The position numbers were made by a program, and so were the translations under genes. From Spirochaetota bacterium (GTDB lineage Bacteria; Spirochaetota; GWB1-36-13; JAKPDD01), in the NCBI GenBank assembly GCA_029552945.1, contig JAKPDD010000023.1, forward strand, positions 248,001 through 312,000: 64,000 nucleotides of DNA, written 5' to 3'. Under the pieces are notes generated by a model that searched no databases, had not been told where the DNA came from, and worked only from the letters and a program-made list of their open reading frames with translations. This document shows positions 17,083-26,256 of the stretch, in pieces. The first letter of the stretch is position 1. Every line of letters starts with the position of its first letter.

Positions 17083-17763
17083 TTATTTTATAAAAAATAT
17101 TCCACCCCCATCATAAAGAGGGCCATTATAGAGTTCTATGATTTTATATCCTTTGGATTCAACAAACTCTTTTATGTGCTTTTCATTATCTAAAAAAGAG
17201 AGAGAACCAATAAAAAATATTTTATTTTCAAAAACACCACATGTACCTCCAAAAAAGCCATGTTTTAATTCAGGAATTTTTATTTTGTCAGGGTTTACAA
17301 AAATAGTTTCTGATATATTTTTTAATTTTTTATATATTCCCATATCAGATGTTATAAAAAAATTATTAAACTCAAGGAGTGAGCACCTTGTGTAAGACTG
17401 ATTTACATTTATGAATTTTTTATCATTTGTCTTTTTTAATACCAGAGGGTCGGTAAATCCCTTTTTGTGGATTAAGAAATTATTATTGATAACGCAATTG
17501 TAATAAGTAGTTTCAGGATATTTTGGTCCAACTTTTTTTTCTCCAATTTCTATGTCTGCCAGGTCAGATAATAACTTAATATATTTTTCTGGAATATTCG
17601 GAGCAAGTATAAATTTTTGCCCTATTTGAGTTATAAATATATCAGGATGCCCTGAAATCGCATTATAAACTATATTTTCTGTTTTAAACTCTATAATGTC
17701 CCCATATTTTGAAAGATTTTTCTTAGCTTCAGTAGGGATTCTCCAATCTATTATAATATACAA
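17083..17763 (-). CDS. GME-fold (DUF6873-like) protein
   Basis: A 226-residue soluble protein resembling the DUF6873 group of guanidine-modifying-enzyme-fold proteins. Supporting pieces are the SGHPDIFITQIG segment, the VNQSYTRCSLLEFNN segment with Cys, FITSDMGIYKKL, LKHGFFGGTCGVFENK, and the closing LYNGPLYDGGGIFFI. The pseudo-symmetric strand pattern with conserved Gly/Asp/Cys is that of the GME superfamily. I am unsure whether it is catalytic. It lies 16 bases downstream of trmL as the last gene of a long minus-strand unit. The family assignment is from memory of motif patterns and needs a profile search. Confidence 0.5.
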   Translation of the reverse strand: MYIIIDWRIPTEAKKNLSKYGDIIEFKTENIVYNAISGHPDIFITQIGQKFILAPNIPEKYIKLLSDLADIEIGEKKVGPKYPETTYYNCVINNNFLIHKKGFTDPLVLKKTNDKKFINVNQSYTRCSLLEFNNFFITSDMGIYKKLKNISETIFVNPDKIKIPELKHGFFGGTCGVFENKIFFIGSLSFLDNEKHIKEFVESKGYKIIELYNGPLYDGGGIFFIK

Positions 17764-17779
17764 TTTTTGAAAATCCTGG

Positions 17780-18259
17780 TTATTTAAAATTTTGTTTTAA
17801 AAATTTTATCTGTCTATATGCTTCAAAAGATGCAACAGCAACTGTGTTAGCAAGGTTATAACTTCTTACATTACCTATTATTGGAAGATATATACTATTT
17901 TCCTTATATTTTTCCATTATATCTTTTGGCAAGCCCTCTGTTTCTCTGCCAAATATTAAGTAGGAACCTTCTGTTATATTTGCTTCGAAGATTGATTTTT
18001 TGCCACTTTTTGTAAAGATTAAAATATTATCAGCTTTTTCTATTTCTAGAAAAGTTTCCCACGACTCATATTTTCTTAAATTAAGATATTGCCAGTAATC
18101 AAGCCCAGCTCTTTTTAGTTCTTTATCTTCTAATGAAAAAGATGGTCTACCAACAATTATTAATGGAATATTAAGTCCTACACATGTCCTTCCTATATTG
18201 CCAGTGTTTTGAGGTATCTCTGGCCTATATAATACTATTTTTAACCACTCGTTATTCAT
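17780..18259 (-). CDS. trmL: tRNA (cytidine/uridine-34-2'-O)-methyltransferase
   Basis: SPOUT-class methyltransferase that modifies the wobble base of leucine tRNAs. The 159-residue product contains LYRPEIPQNTGNIGRTC (motif 1), LIFGRETEGLP (motif 2) and the trefoil-knot SAM site YLPIIGNVRSYNLANTVAVA in two parts (motif 3). Length matches TrmL. Its start overlaps the end of corC by 8 bases, so the two are coupled. Confidence 0.93.
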   Translation of the reverse strand: MNNEWLKIVLYRPEIPQNTGNIGRTCVGLNIPLIIVGRPSFSLEDKELKRAGLDYWQYLNLRKYESWETFLEIEKADNILIFTKSGKKSIFEANITEGSYLIFGRETEGLPKDIMEKYKENSIYLPIIGNVRSYNLANTVAVASFEAYRQIKFLKQNFK

Positions 18260-19025
18260 TTTCTTTTTTAGTTATTGTAAGTTTAAGTCTTATTATTTTG
18301 TTGCCCTCTTTTTTTGTTATCTGGTATTTTACATTATTTATCTCTATTCCTTCTCCTATTTTTGGGACCTTTTCTATTACATTGTATATTAAACCACTTA
18401 TTGTGTCAACATTTTCTTTGTAGTCATCAAAATTTAAACCTAATTTTTCCTCAATTTCTTCAAGTGTAAGTCTTGCATCTATATCATAAACATTTTTCTC
18501 TATTTCTCTTATTGGTTCTATCTCCTCATCATACTCATCCTGTATTTCGCCTGTTATTATTTCTATTATATCTTCTAGTGTTACTATCCCAGAAAAACCG
18601 CCAAACTCATCTAGTACAATCGCCATATGAACTTTTTTAGACTTAAAGTCTTGTAATAATGATTCTATCTTTTTTGTTTCAGGTATAAATAAGGCCTCCC
18701 TTATCATATCTTCTTCTATTACTTTTTTCTTTATTGTAAGATTGTCCTCACTTTTGCTTAAATGAAAAAATATATCTTTTACATATAGAACACCAATAAT
18801 ATTATCTATTTTCTCTTTCCACACAGGATATCTACTATATCCTTCGCTGTTTATTGTTTTTATAACACTTTCTATTTTTTGTCCAATTGAAAAAGATATT
18901 ACATCAACCCTTGGTATCATTATATCACTTGCTATTTTATTTTTTAGTTTTTTTATATTTTCTATCATTATTTCTAAGGATTCTGAAAATTTCTCTCTTT
19001 TTTTAAATAGGTCACTGAGCTTCAT
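18252..19025 (-). CDS. corC: CorC/HlyC-family CBS-domain protein
   Basis: A 257-residue soluble protein with an N-terminal helix, the family opening IASDIMIPRVDVISFS, two CBS domains (residues about 45-165, ending IVLDEFGGFSGIVTLEDIIEIITGEIQDE in parts) and a C-terminal CorC/HlyC transporter-associated domain (YDIDARLTLEEIEEKLGLNF, VDTISGLIYN, GNKIIRLKLTI). It lacks the membrane-spanning CNNM part. Members are linked to magnesium/cobalt homeostasis, and ybeY-corC neighbourhoods are widespread. It overlaps ybeY by 14 bases. Confidence 0.92.
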   Translation of the reverse strand: MKLSDLFKKREKFSESLEIMIENIKKLKNKIASDIMIPRVDVISFSIGQKIESVIKTINSEGYSRYPVWKEKIDNIIGVLYVKDIFFHLSKSEDNLTIKKKVIEEDMIREALFIPETKKIESLLQDFKSKKVHMAIVLDEFGGFSGIVTLEDIIEIITGEIQDEYDEEIEPIREIEKNVYDIDARLTLEEIEEKLGLNFDDYKENVDTISGLIYNVIEKVPKIGEGIEINNVKYQITKKEGNKIIRLKLTITKKENE

Positions 19026-19440
19026 TAATTATAATCCCCTCTTTTATATTTTCTAAAATATTTTTTTGTATATTAAAGAATTTAATATATTCTTCTTCAT
19101 TTTTTTCATGATCATATCCTAAGAGGTGTAAAATTCCATGTATTAATAAATCTTCAATTTCTTTTTTCAATGATTCATTTTTTTGTTCATTTGCTTTTTC
19201 AATTGAAATTACAATGTCTCCTAAAAAATTATCAATTCCTTCAAAAGATAACACATCTGTCGGATAATCTTTTCCTCTGTACTTTTTATTTAATTCAGTA
19301 ATAAACTCATTATTACAGAAAACTATACTTATTTCAAAAACTCCTTTGACATTTAATAATTCAAAAACCTGCTTTACGAATTTTTTTAAATTTTTTATTT
19401 TTATTTTTGTCTTATTATTAACTAATACACTAATATTCAT
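19012..19440 (-). CDS. ybeY: endoribonuclease YbeY, rRNA maturation factor
   Basis: Zinc-dependent single-strand ribonuclease that takes part in 16S rRNA 3'-end maturation and 70S quality control. The 142-residue product carries NKKYRGKDYPTDVLSFEG and the metal site HGILHLLGYDHEKNEEE (three histidines). The ATG at 19440 is chosen because AAGGAAG sits just upstream; the ATG at 19458 has none. It overlaps the pgpH end by 11 bases. Confidence 0.95.
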   Translation of the reverse strand: MNISVLVNNKTKIKIKNLKKFVKQVFELLNVKGVFEISIVFCNNEFITELNKKYRGKDYPTDVLSFEGIDNFLGDIVISIEKANEQKNESLKKEIEDLLIHGILHLLGYDHEKNEEEYIKFFNIQKNILENIKEGIIINEAQ

Positions 19441-21640
19441 TGTTTTCTTCCTTTTCATTTTGGTATGATGGTCTTATATGATAGTAAGATAATATCATTT
19501 TTTCAAATACGTTTGTAATTTTTAAAGTATCTTTAAGTGTAAGAGGGGCATCATCTAGTAATCCCTCATTTATTTTTTTCCGAACTATTTCATGTATTTT
19601 ATCTTTTATTACCTCATATCTTCTTGTATTTAAAGACCTTACAGCTGCTTCAACAGAGTCAGCTAACATTAATATTGCAGTTTCTTTTGTTCTTGGGTTT
19701 ATACCAATATGTCTAAAGTCATTTTCGTTTATACTTTCATTATTTTTTTCAGCTATTTCTAATGCTTTATAATAAAAAAACTCGATTAAACTTTTTCCAT
19801 GGTGTTCTATTATAAATCTTATTATTTCATCTGGTAATTTTACATTTTTCCCAAATTGTATACCTTTTATTACATGGTTTCTTATAATTATTGTATAGAC
19901 TCCAGGTGATGCTTCCTTGTTTATTTTTGTGTAATCTTTATTTTCTGCAAAATACTCTGCCATATATATTTTACCAATATCATGATATAATGCACCTACT
20001 CTTCCTAGTAAAGAATTGGCTCCTATCTCTTTACAAGCTGCTTCAACAAGTGTTGATACAAATAAAGAATGATGGTAAGTACCAGGGGCAAGTATTTGCA
20101 TATCTTTTAGTATTGGATTGTTGAGACTACTTAATTCCATTAGTTTAAAAGGAGTAACTATATTAAATATTTTTTCAAAAAATGGCAAAAGTCCAATAGC
20201 GAATATTGATGATAATAAAGGATTTAGTACTGATGAAATTAAAGCAACAATTTTTTCCTCTTTTTCTATATAATTTGTGAAATATAGATCATATATTAGT
20301 ATTAGTATAAGATATAATATAGCCAGAAAAAATGATTGTTTTATTATCTGTTCTCTACTTGAAATATTTTTTGAGATTTTAATCAGTAAAAAACTTGGGA
20401 AAATAATTAATAAAATTGAATATGGGGTATCAGACTTATATATGATTATAAATGTAAGATATATTAATGAAGTTATTATTGTATTTATTATAGCAGCCTT
20501 TTCATCTACCAACAAGAGCAACATAAAGCATGTTATTGATATTGGAAATAGTATTCCAAGAGGAAAAGAGAGGTTTGAAAAAATATTTTGAATTATATAA
20601 ACTATAAAAATATTTATAAATGGGAAAAAATAGATCGCTGATATCTTGCTTTTTTTGTTAATATAATCTTTTAAGAAGATAAGTATAAGAATAACAAATA
20701 TAATTGTTATAATAATTGACATGATTAATGTAAATAGTCCTTTAGTAATAGTTCCTTTGCTTTTATAAAACTTTATTGCTTTTAACTGGTCTTTGTGTTC
20801 TTGATTTACTTTATCCCCTTTTCTTATAACAACTTCATTTTCTTTTATAACTTTTTTTACTGGTTTTATTCTATTTAGTCTATTTTTGGTCTCTTGCTGA
20901 GTTATGTATGTATTTATTGTTAAGTTCTCCTCTATGAGAAGGTATATTATATCAGTTATTGTTTTTGTATATTCTTTTTTCCCTATTCTCTCTATTACTA
21001 TTTTTAATATATCAAAATAGGATGTGTTACCATATATAAAATTATTTATTCTTATATAATCATTCTTTATCTCGTTTCCTTCTATTATTCTGGCTGGTAC
21101 TGGATTATTATAATAATTTTCTATATTGAAACCTTCAGATGGCTTATATATTCCTCCCTTGTAGAGCTCAAATAGTAAAGACTTTGTTTTTTCAAGGATA
21201 GATTTTTTCTTAAAAAATTTTATTATATCAGCAAAAGATATATTTTCTATATTTCTCTCTTTTATTAGTTTAGAAAGAAGTTCTTTTATTCTCTCTTCTT
21301 TTTCCTCAATTTTATCATTTGATATTTCAAATATTTTTTCTAATATTGAAATTTTATCTTCATATATATTCATATCTATATCAAATACTGGTATTATCTT
21401 TTTTTTCTCTTCTTCTATTTTTTCTTCTGTTTCTTTTGTATCTATATATTCTATATCTTTTGGAGAAATTATTGTGATAGGAGATATTTCTCCCAACTTT
21501 AATTCATATCTTATATCAAGAATATTAAAGTTCAAAGATATGAAAAGGATTATGAATAGTATTAAATTAAATAATAGGAAAATTTTATAATTTTGTGTTA
21601 TAAACTTTAATTCTAAAAAAAATCTATTGGTTTTTTTCAT
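19430..21640 (-). CDS. pgpH: 7TM-HD cyclic-di-AMP phosphodiesterase, PgpH-like
   Basis: Integral membrane protein that in other bacteria hydrolyses c-di-AMP. The 736-residue product has one N-terminal membrane helix (IFLLFNLILFIILFISLN), an extracytoplasmic 7TMR-HDED-type domain (residues about 40-290), about seven membrane helices (300-475), and a cytoplasmic HD domain: LMELSSLNNPILKD, GTYHHSLFVSTLVEAA, GALYHDIGKIYMAEYFAEN in part, RNHVIKGIQFGK, IIEHHGKS and LMLADSVEAAVRS. The ATG at 21640 lies 12 bases after GAGG; a TTG at 21649 is less suitable. PhoH-PgpH-YbeY is a conserved gene order. Confidence 0.93.
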   Translation of the reverse strand: MKKTNRFFLELKFITQNYKIFLLFNLILFIILFISLNFNILDIRYELKLGEISPITIISPKDIEYIDTKETEEKIEEEKKKIIPVFDIDMNIYEDKISILEKIFEISNDKIEEKEERIKELLSKLIKERNIENISFADIIKFFKKKSILEKTKSLLFELYKGGIYKPSEGFNIENYYNNPVPARIIEGNEIKNDYIRINNFIYGNTSYFDILKIVIERIGKKEYTKTITDIIYLLIEENLTINTYITQQETKNRLNRIKPVKKVIKENEVVIRKGDKVNQEHKDQLKAIKFYKSKGTITKGLFTLIMSIIITIIFVILILIFLKDYINKKSKISAIYFFPFINIFIVYIIQNIFSNLSFPLGILFPISITCFMLLLLVDEKAAIINTIITSLIYLTFIIIYKSDTPYSILLIIFPSFLLIKISKNISSREQIIKQSFFLAILYLILILIYDLYFTNYIEKEEKIVALISSVLNPLLSSIFAIGLLPFFEKIFNIVTPFKLMELSSLNNPILKDMQILAPGTYHHSLFVSTLVEAACKEIGANSLLGRVGALYHDIGKIYMAEYFAENKDYTKINKEASPGVYTIIIRNHVIKGIQFGKNVKLPDEIIRFIIEHHGKSLIEFFYYKALEIAEKNNESINENDFRHIGINPRTKETAILMLADSVEAAVRSLNTRRYEVIKDKIHEIVRKKINEGLLDDAPLTLKDTLKITNVFEKMILSYYHIRPSYQNEKEENNEY

Positions 21641-22562
21641 ATTTTTCAAAAGCCTCTATTATTTTTGCTACTAAAGGATGCCTTACTATGTCTTTTTTAT
21701 CAAAAAAGATAAAACCTACGTCTTTCATGTTTTTTAAAAGTTCAAGAGTAATTTCAAGACCAGATTTTTTATTATATGGCAAGTCTTTTTGAGTTATGTC
21801 ACCTGTAACAACAATTTTTGAGTTATGGCCCATTCTTGTTAAAAACATTTTTATCTGAGATTCACTTGTATTCTGTGCTTCATCAAGTATTATAAAAGCA
21901 TTGTTTAGTGTCCTTCCCCTCATATATGCTAGGGGTGCAATTTCTATTTGTTCTCTCTCCTTATATTTCATTATTTCATCTATAGTGAGCATGTCATAAA
22001 TTGAGTCTAATAATGGTCTAAGATATGGGTTTATTTTTTCTTCAAGGTTTCCTGGGAGAAACCCTAAACTTTCACCTGCTTCAACAACAGGTCTTGTTAG
22101 TATTAACTTATTTACTTTCTTTTTAAATAGATATGATAATCCTGTTGCAACAGCAATATAAGTTTTTCCTGTACCTGAAGGACCTATAGAAAACACAAGG
22201 TCTTTTTCAAGTATGTTATTATGAAATAGTTTTTGATGGTATGTTTTAAGATTTATTACTCTATTGTTTGATACTTTTATAAAATTTGAGAACTCATCTG
22301 AATTATTTACTGTATTTTCAATTATATATATAATTTCACTTTCAGTTATACTCTTTTTTTTCTTTACAAGGGCCGATGTTTTTTCTATAACTTTTACAGC
22401 ATTATCAATATTTGTCTTATTTTCACCTATTATTTTAATAGTCTCTCCCCTTGAAAAGAGAGAGACATTTAAGGATTCTTCTATAATTTTTAAATTTGTG
22501 TTATTAAATCCATGAAAGATTGAAAGATCAATAGATGGGTCTAAATTTACTGTAATCTCCAT
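21624..22562 (-). CDS. phoH: PhoH-family ATPase (PhoH-like)
   Basis: Cytoplasmic ATPase associated with RNA metabolism. The 312-residue product has a short KH-like N-terminal region (about 20-80, FSRGETIKIIGENKTN), Walker A GPSGTGKTYIAVATG, the segment LILTRPVVEAGESLGFLPG, Walker B AFIILDEAQNTSESQIKMFL and the closing arginine region. One base separates its ATG from the aspS stop. It overlaps pgpH by about 17 bases; this grouping with ybeY is typical. Confidence 0.94.
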   Translation of the reverse strand: MEITVNLDPSIDLSIFHGFNNTNLKIIEESLNVSLFSRGETIKIIGENKTNIDNAVKVIEKTSALVKKKKSITESEIIYIIENTVNNSDEFSNFIKVSNNRVINLKTYHQKLFHNNILEKDLVFSIGPSGTGKTYIAVATGLSYLFKKKVNKLILTRPVVEAGESLGFLPGNLEEKINPYLRPLLDSIYDMLTIDEIMKYKEREQIEIAPLAYMRGRTLNNAFIILDEAQNTSESQIKMFLTRMGHNSKIVVTGDITQKDLPYNKKSGLEITLELLKNMKDVGFIFFDKKDIVRHPLVAKIIEAFEKYEKNQ

Positions 22563-22563
22563 A

Positions 22564-24345
22564 CTATTTTTTTTCTTTTTCTATCTTTATACCTAATTCT
22601 TTTAATTGAGACTGCTCAACTAATGAAGGGCTGCCAGTCATTAAACAGTGTCCTCTTTGAGTTTTTGGGAAAGCAATAACGTCTCTTATAGATTGTGCTT
22701 TTTCTAATAACATTATTATTCTATCTAACCCAAAAGCAATACCACCATGAGGTGGAGCTCCAAAACTAAGAGCTTTTAGTAAAAAGCCAAACTTTTCTTC
22801 TGCCTCTTTTTCTGTTATACTTAATGCTTTAAAAACCTTTTTTTGTATTTCAGGATTGTGAATTCTTATACTACCTCCCCCTAGTTCTATACCATTTAAT
22901 ACCATATCATAAGCTTCAGCCTCAACATCTTCAAGTTTTCCCTCGTCAATCAGTTTTATGTGTTCTGATTTAGGAGATGTGAATGGGTGATGTACTGCTA
23001 CATGCCTTTTTTCGTCTTCATTCCATTCGAATGAAGGGAAATCAACAACCCATAAAAACTCTAATTTATTTTCATCTATCAGATTAAGGTCTTTCCCAAG
23101 TTTTAATCTTAGGTTGCCCAATGACTGAAATACTATTGATGGATGGTCAGCACCGAAAAATATTATATCACCTGGTTCTACTGTTAATCTTTCTGTAAGT
23201 TTGTCCAATTGTTCTTTTGTAAAGAATTTTGTTATTGAACTTTCAAGTCCATTTTCAGTTGCTTTAATCCATGCAAGCCCCTTTGCTCCAAATGTTGAGA
23301 CATACTGAGTATATTCATCTATTTCTTTTCTTGAAATTTTTGCTCCACCTTTTGCATTTATAGCGTAAACTATTCCTTTATTTTTAAGTGCATTTGTGAA
23401 TACATTAAAACTCGAATCTTTTACTATATCACCTACATCAACAAGTTCTAAACCAAATCTTAAGTCAGGCCTATCACTTCCATATTTATGCATTGCATCT
23501 TTAAATGACATTCTTCTAAAAGGTATTTTTATTTCTATTCCATAAGTTTCTTTTATTGCAAATGATATCATTTTTTCCATTAATTCAATTATTATATCTT
23601 TATTTATGAAAGACATTTCAATATCTATCTGAGTAAACTCAGGTTGTCTGTCAGCTCTAAGGTCCTCATCTCTAAAACACTTTACTATTTGATAATATCT
23701 ATCAAATCCACTTATCATTAATATTTGTTTGAATAATTGAGGTGACTGAGGTAGTGCATAAAATGAACCTATATTTAATCTGCTTGGTACTAAAAAGTCT
23801 CTTGCTCCTTCAGGAGTTGACTTTGTTAAAACTGGTGTTTCTATTTCAATAAAATTGTTTTCTGTTAAAAATTTTCTTATATTATTTACAAATTTTGCTC
23901 TATTTATAAGATTTTTTTGCATAGTAGGTCTTCTAAGATCCAGAAATCTGTACTCAAGTCTTACATCTTCGTTTACTTTATGATATTCATCAAGAGAAAA
24001 TGGGAGTGTTTCAGATGTATTAAGTATTGTTATTTTATCAATAAAAACTTCTATTGTACCTGTTTTCATATTTGGATTTATTGTTTCATCGGATCTTTTT
24101 TTTACAATACCTGAAACTGATATTACAAACTCATTTCTAAGTTTTTCTGCTGTTTTGTGTGCTTCTTCTGAAAAAGATGGATCAAAAACAATCTGAATTA
24201 TACCTGATATATCTCTTAAGTCTATAAAAATTATTCCCCCATGGTCTCTTCTTCTATGAACCCAACCATTTAATGTTACTCTTGAGTTTATGTCTTTTTC
24301 AGTTATTTCTGTATTTTTTTTTGTTCTTATCAATTCTTTATCCAA
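22564..24345 (-). CDS. aspS: aspartyl-tRNA synthetase
   Basis: Class II synthetase charging tRNA-Asp. The 593-residue product has an N-terminal OB anticodon-binding domain (VTLNGWVHRRRDHGGIIFIDLRD in parts), motif 1 region NFIEIETPVLTKSTPEGARDF in parts, motif 2 YQIVKCFRDEDLRADRQPEF, a bacterial GAD insertion (about 280-410) and motif 3 GIAFGLDRIIMLL. The large GAD insertion marks the bacterial type. Whether it is discriminating or also acts on tRNA-Asn depends on gatCAB, which is not in the window. AGAGGG precedes the ATG. Confidence 0.96.
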   Translation of the reverse strand: MDKELIRTKKNTEITEKDINSRVTLNGWVHRRRDHGGIIFIDLRDISGIIQIVFDPSFSEEAHKTAEKLRNEFVISVSGIVKKRSDETINPNMKTGTIEVFIDKITILNTSETLPFSLDEYHKVNEDVRLEYRFLDLRRPTMQKNLINRAKFVNNIRKFLTENNFIEIETPVLTKSTPEGARDFLVPSRLNIGSFYALPQSPQLFKQILMISGFDRYYQIVKCFRDEDLRADRQPEFTQIDIEMSFINKDIIIELMEKMISFAIKETYGIEIKIPFRRMSFKDAMHKYGSDRPDLRFGLELVDVGDIVKDSSFNVFTNALKNKGIVYAINAKGGAKISRKEIDEYTQYVSTFGAKGLAWIKATENGLESSITKFFTKEQLDKLTERLTVEPGDIIFFGADHPSIVFQSLGNLRLKLGKDLNLIDENKLEFLWVVDFPSFEWNEDEKRHVAVHHPFTSPKSEHIKLIDEGKLEDVEAEAYDMVLNGIELGGGSIRIHNPEIQKKVFKALSITEKEAEEKFGFLLKALSFGAPPHGGIAFGLDRIIMLLEKAQSIRDVIAFPKTQRGHCLMTGSPSLVEQSQLKELGIKIEKEKK

Positions 24346-24434
24346 TTTTAACCCTCTTTAATTTATTAAACTAAGTTTAAAAAATAATTTAGATCAAATA
24401 AAATTTAGTTAAAATAATAATTATTTTTACTATT

Positions 24435-25646
24435 TTAATTTAAAAATCTTGTATAGAATGGGATTTTTATTATGACTTTTGTGCCTTTATTGTTAAAGAC
24501 AGGACTCTCTATTTTTATTTCCCACTTTAAATAATCTATTGCTTTTTTTACTAATGCAAGACCAACACCACTGCCTTTTATGTTATTTTTTATATTTGAA
24601 GACCTATAAAATATATCAAAAACCTTTTCTCTATCCTTTTCAGGAATACCTATGCCTGTATCTGTTATTATTATTTCAAGATCTTTATCTAATATCCTTG
24701 TTTCAATTATAATTTCTCCATCCTCTGTATATTTTATCGAGTTTGATATAATATTGTCCATTATTATTTCAAGTATGTCTACAGGAATATTAAGGTTGAT
24801 AGACTTATCTATTTTATTTTCTATTTTTATTATTTGATCCACTTTAATATATAGGAGTTTATCTATTATTGTTGAAATAAAATTGTATAAGTTTATTCTT
24901 TCTGTTTTTTCTCTCATTATATTAAAATCAACTTTAGTTATGTTTATGATATATGATACTTTCTCATTGAGTTCTTCAGTAAGTTTTTTTATTTTTTCTA
25001 CCAGTTCTTTATCTTTATTATTTTCTTTATCTTTAAGAAGATAGGCTATATTATTTATTGCTGTAATAGGGTTTTTAAGTTCATGGATAATATATGAAAT
25101 ATTTTTATTTATCTCACTTTTCTTTTCTTTTATTATATCTTCTAAGTTAAATGTTTTTATTATATGATATCCCAAACTTATGAATGAAATGCATATCAAT
25201 ATAAGGAATATTATACTTATATACAGGGAATCTTTTATTATTTTATCTTCAAGTATTAAATGTATATTTCCTAAAAACTTATTATTTAAATATAGGGGAT
25301 AAATTTTTTCCAATGTTAAGTTTTCTTTTATTGTTATTTCTAAGTAACTTTCTTTAAATTTCCTTTTTATATATTCTTTGGTCTCAGATATAAAAAAATT
25401 TATCTCTTTGATGTAAAAAAATGTTTTTTCTATATGTTCTTTTTCAGAATGTAATAAGTCTTTTTTGTTTGATGTAATATTATTTAAGAAATCATTTTTT
25501 TTTAAAACAAAAAACTCTTTTGAGATATTTTCAAGAATTTTATAGTAATCGGTCCTGGCGTTTATTATCCAGGATAAACTCCAGGACAATACAATTATGA
25601 AAATTGAAAAGACAAATATTAATTGTAAAGAAACTTTGTTATTCAT
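24435..25646 (-). CDS. membrane sensor histidine kinase
   Basis: A 403-residue sensor kinase. Helices at residues about 8-28 and 137-158 bound an extracytoplasmic sensor region of roughly 105 residues, rich in Lys, Glu and Ile, without a recognised fold. The phospho-acceptor box reads SYIIHELKNPITAI (His188). The ATPase domain has MDNIISNSIKYTEDG (N box), TDTGIGIPEKDREKVFDIFYR (G1/F box, in parts) and GSGVGLALVKKAI (G2). No response regulator or HAMP domain is adjacent, so it is an orphan kinase placed between fabZ and aspS. The ribosome site is weak. Confidence 0.93.
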   Translation of the reverse strand: MNNKVSLQLIFVFSIFIIVLSWSLSWIINARTDYYKILENISKEFFVLKKNDFLNNITSNKKDLLHSEKEHIEKTFFYIKEINFFISETKEYIKRKFKESYLEITIKENLTLEKIYPLYLNNKFLGNIHLILEDKIIKDSLYISIIFLILICISFISLGYHIIKTFNLEDIIKEKKSEINKNISYIIHELKNPITAINNIAYLLKDKENNKDKELVEKIKKLTEELNEKVSYIINITKVDFNIMREKTERINLYNFISTIIDKLLYIKVDQIIKIENKIDKSINLNIPVDILEIIMDNIISNSIKYTEDGEIIIETRILDKDLEIIITDTGIGIPEKDREKVFDIFYRSSNIKNNIKGSGVGLALVKKAIDYLKWEIKIESPVFNNKGTKVIIKIPFYTRFLN

Positions 25647-25655
25647 TAAGCTTTA

Positions 25656-26102
25656 TTATTGTCTCTTTACTATTACTGCTGTCATCTCTGCTTCACATGC
25701 AAGTTCTTCACCAACAAATGCTTTCCCTTTCATTTTTGCTATTGTTCTTTTCATGTTTATTATTTCTATTTCATATCTTATCTGATCTCCCGGTCTTATT
25801 GGCCTTTTAAACTTGACACCATCAATTGCAGCAAAATAAGGTGATGAGTTTTTTCTTTCCTCTTCACTTAAAACTTCTTTTAATACTAGAATTCCACCAC
25901 ACTGAGCCATACCTTCGACTATAAGAACACCTGGCATAATAGGGTCTCCAGGAAAATGCCCCTGAAAAAATGGCTCATTAATTGTTACATTTTTAATACC
26001 TACTATTTTTTTGTTTTCACTATTTTCTATTTTTATTACTTTGTCTACTAGTAGAAAAGGATACCTGTGTGGCAGATATTTCATTATTTCTATTACATCC
26101 AT
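25656..26102 (-). CDS. fabZ: 3-hydroxyacyl-ACP dehydratase FabZ
   Basis: Dehydrates 3-hydroxyacyl-ACP in fatty-acid and lipid A precursor synthesis. The 148-residue hot-dog-fold protein shows [17 protein letters not shown] and the catalytic [20 protein letters not shown], with His and Glu in place, and [17 protein letters not shown] downstream. Length is normal. GGAG precedes the ATG. It is first in the long minus-strand unit and divergent from asd. Confidence 0.95.
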   Translation of the reverse strand: MDVIEIMKYLPHRYPFLLVDKVIKIENSENKKIVGIKNVTINEPFFQGHFPGDPIMPGVLIVEGMAQCGGILVLKEVLSEEERKNSSPYFAAIDGVKFKRPIRPGDQIRYEIEIINMKRTIAKMKGKAFVGEELACEAEMTAVIVKRQ

Positions 26103-26256
26103 GTTAAACTCCTGTTTAATATTTATTATAAATATATTAATTAAAACTTATAAAAAAATATTTTTTTGTCAAGGATTTAATATACAAGCTAAGTATGTTT
26201 TTGAAAAAATACTAGATTTTATGAAATTTTATTCTAAAATTTTTTAAGGAGATAAA

